A DNA stretch of 51,141 nt, taken from assembly GCA_017397925.1 (NCBI GenBank), contig JAFQHO010000080.1:1-51141 (forward strand), in the 5' to 3' direction. Shown here in pieces: positions 49,627-51,141 of this stretch. The position numbers and the translations under genes were made by a program. The DNA comes from Ruminococcus sp. (GTDB lineage Bacteria; Bacillota; Clostridia; Oscillospirales; Ruminococcaceae). The notes beneath the pieces were generated by a model. That model worked only from the letters and a program-made list of their open reading frames with translations. It was not told the DNA's origin and ran no database searches. The number at the start of each line of letters is the position of its first letter. Position 1 is the stretch's first letter.

Positions 49627-50787
49627 ATGAAATCCGCATTTAAAAAACTCCCTGCAAATAAACTAAGCCTTGATTTAGGGCTTTTATTTACAGTTACTCT
49701 TTGTGCCGTGCTTGGCACACTGCTGATTTACAGCATAGCCACAAGTGAAGTCAGCATTGACGAGGGTATCGGTGACAGCTACTGGAAAACTCAGCTTATT
49801 TCAATGTGCATCGGACTTACGGGCGCTTTGATTGTTTCCCGTATCGACTACCGCAAACTTGTAAAGCTGTGGTTTATATTCATCCCCGTTACCCTTGCCA
49901 TAGTCGCCCTGACGTTTACCTCTCTGGGATATCAGCGTGACGGTGCCGACGACCGAGGCTGGATTATGATTTTCGGTTTCAGCTTACAGCCTTCGGAAAT
50001 TATGAAAATCGCCTTTATACTGTCATTTGCCCTGCATCTCTCAAAGGTTGAGGAAAATATGAACAAGCCGCTGCATATGCTTCTGCTGCTTATGCACGGG
50101 GCAATGCCGCTGGGTATAGTCGTATTACAGGGCGACTACGGTACAGCCATTGTATTTGCCGCAATATTCGGATTTATGATGATTTCCGCCAATATATCGT
50201 GGAAATATCTGCTGGCGGCACCTTTTGTATTAGCCGCAGGTATTGCTGTGATGTGGTTCAACTTCCTCAGCAGCTTCCACAAGGAGCGTATTCTCATTCT
50301 TTTCAAGCCCGGTACTGACCCCGAAAATATTGAATATCAGCAGGATTTAGGCATATACGCGTTGCAATCGGGCGGTGTATTCGGAAAGGGGCTTTTCGCC
50401 GGCAGAAATGAATATATATATGTCCCTGAGCTTCACAATGACTTTATCTTTGCCCACGCCGGACAGGTTTTCGGCTTCGTGGGATGTATCGGTATAATCA
50501 TACTTTTAGCCTATATCTGCCTTAAAGTATTCGCTGACAGCAGAATTACCCGTGACCGTCTGGGACGCTTCATTTGTATGGGAGCATTCGGACTGTTTTT
50601 CACCCATTGCCTTATGAATATCGGTATGGTACTTAAAGTTGCCCCCGTTATCGGTGTTCCCCTGCCATTTATCAGCGGCGGCGGTACGGCTATGGTAAGT
50701 ATGTATGTCATTATCGGACTTGTGCTGAGTACCTACGCACATCGTGCTGTGAATTACAATGTTTTCTATGACGAGGACGAGGATTGA
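49627..50787 (+). CDS. FtsW/RodA/SpoVE-family peptidoglycan glycosyltransferase
   Basis: 386 residues, about ten helices. SEDS marks are GFSLQPSEIMKIAF, VLQGDYGTAIVF, VPELHNDFIFAHAGQVFGF (with the catalytic Asp) and a C-terminal GVPLPFISGGGTAMVS. These proteins polymerise lipid II with a partner class B penicillin-binding protein. The pair usually written E-E or E-x after the Asp motif is G-Q here, unusual but not disabling for certain. Length and the short periplasmic loops favour RodA over FtsW, but the subtype is open. A rho-independent hairpin follows at 50843-50862. Confidence 0.92.
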   Translation: MKSAFKKLPANKLSLDLGLLFTVTLCAVLGTLLIYSIATSEVSIDEGIGDSYWKTQLISMCIGLTGALIVSRIDYRKLVKLWFIFIPVTLAIVALTFTSLGYQRDGADDRGWIMIFGFSLQPSEIMKIAFILSFALHLSKVEENMNKPLHMLLLLMHGAMPLGIVVLQGDYGTAIVFAAIFGFMMISANISWKYLLAAPFVLAAGIAVMWFNFLSSFHKERILILFKPGTDPENIEYQQDLGIYALQSGGVFGKGLFAGRNEYIYVPELHNDFIFAHAGQVFGFVGCIGIIILLAYICLKVFADSRITRDRLGRFICMGAFGLFFTHCLMNIGMVLKVAPVIGVPLPFISGGGTAMVSMYVIIGLVLSTYAHRAVNYNVFYDEDED

Positions 50788-50842
50788 TTTATACAACCCT
50801 TAAAACAACAGACTTACTCTACAGTCAGAAAATATAACAAAA

Positions 50843-50865
50843 AGCGGATGTTTTCATCCGCTTCA
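50843..50865 (+). terminator. Hairpin after the rodA-like gene
   Basis: AGCGGATGTTTTCATCCGCT, 55 bases after the stop, abutting the right inverted repeat. Confidence 0.6.
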
Positions 50866-51001
50866 GTCTGTATAAAAAGGCATATTTTATTTAAGGGCGA
50901 GCAATGCTCGCCCCTACAATTGGCTATATTGCAATATTTTGTGTAGGGGCGACCAATGGTCGCCCGCAATTTCGGAACGAAATTCAAGTTTTTCGACAAT
51001 C
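50861..51001. repeat. 141-bp repeat, right copy (inverted to 47850-47990)
   Basis: Reverse complement of the left copy with only a few differences. It contains GGGCGAGCAATGCTCGCCC and GGGCGACCAATGGTCGCCC. The two copies bracket exactly the comM-rodA unit with its promoter and terminator. Confidence 0.85.
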
Positions 51002-51035
51002 TGGCGCTGTAAAAAAAGAGTAAAAAAAGAAAAAA

Positions 51036-51076
51036 ACTGCTGTCACGCAAAAAAATGCGTGACAGCAGTAATTTTT
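51036..51076. terminator. Strong bidirectional terminator
   Basis: ACTGCTGTCACGCA/TGCGTGACAGCAGT 14-bp perfect stem with A and T runs on either side. Confidence 0.85.
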
Positions 51077-51093
51077 TGTGGTATTATTAAATT

Positions 51094-51141
51094 ATGACGA
51101 AAAAAGTACCACAAGAATATTATAACACATATCAATTGAAA
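51094..51141 (+). CDS. Possible partial gene at the right edge
   Basis: ATG at 51094 opens 16 codons (MTKKVPQEYYNTYQLK) that run off the window. No clear ribosome site precedes it. Not recognised. Confidence 0.25.
   Translation, partial: MTKKVPQEYYNTYQLK

Overview
The window looks like the chromosome of a gut or rumen Ruminococcus-type clostridium (Oscillospiraceae). The evidence is low G+C by eye, strong AGGAGG ribosome sites, TTGACA/TATAAT promoters with 17-bp spacers, a secreted leucine-rich-repeat protein ending in a dockerin-like domain, a SigI/RsgI pair, Gram-positive lipoproteins and a sortase-type surface protein. Assignment to genus is inference.

Region by region. 1-2.6 kb: remnant of an AAA-ATPase/PD-(D/E)XK gene, a MATE exporter and a small lipoprotein. 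2.8-4.5 kb: a small hypothetical gene and a DUF4143 ATPase. 4.7-9.7 kb: a leftward operon for extracytosolic flavin redox chemistry (sortase-type surface protein, ferric-reductase-like/FMN-binding membrane protein, ApbE flavin transferase, Gx/HepS1 membrane protein), preceded by a divergent DtxR-type regulator. 9.9-15.9 kb: a pRiA4b ORF-3-like protein, two more copies of the lipoprotein, a CDP-alcohol phosphatidyltransferase, a Thr/Glu-rich lipoprotein and a TipA-like MerR regulator with a 19-bp-spacer promoter. 16.1-21.1 kb: two-component system plus BceAB-like ABC transporter (rightward). 21.2-24.9 kb: cyclase, ghost of a second MATE gene, calcium-type P-ATPase. 25.1-28.7 kb: a second two-component/ABC module (leftward). 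28.8-30.1 kb: DUF3343 and a cysteine desulfurase, translationally coupled. 30.3-34.2 kb: LRR-dockerin protein, SigI and RsgI. 34.3-36.4 kb: ECF S component, DUF1893 and a ferredoxin-type aldo/keto reductase. 36.6-38.2 kb: three small cassette-like genes (membrane protein, SUKH, DUF6440) and tRNA-Gln(CUG). 38.4-39.6 kb: lipid kinase and TSCPD protein. 39.7-47.4 kb: rpoC and rpoB. 48.1-50.8 kb: comM-like and rodA/ftsW-like genes between inverted 141-bp repeats.

The most coherent system is the flavin locus. ApbE would attach FMN to the neighbouring FMN-binding protein, and perhaps to the surface protein, which carries a matching motif. This would make an electron path from a haem-type membrane domain to the cell surface. 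The DtxR-type regulator suggests an iron link, but it has lost most of the usual metal ligands. The second theme is repeats: a 90-base structured element in three copies, a promoter-carrying repeat in three copies, GGGCGAGC palindromes, MATE- and lipoprotein-derived segments shuffled across 22 kb, a 56-bp element with 12-bp inverted ends, and terminator-promoter modules between small genes. All family assignments come from reading motifs; no database search was run.
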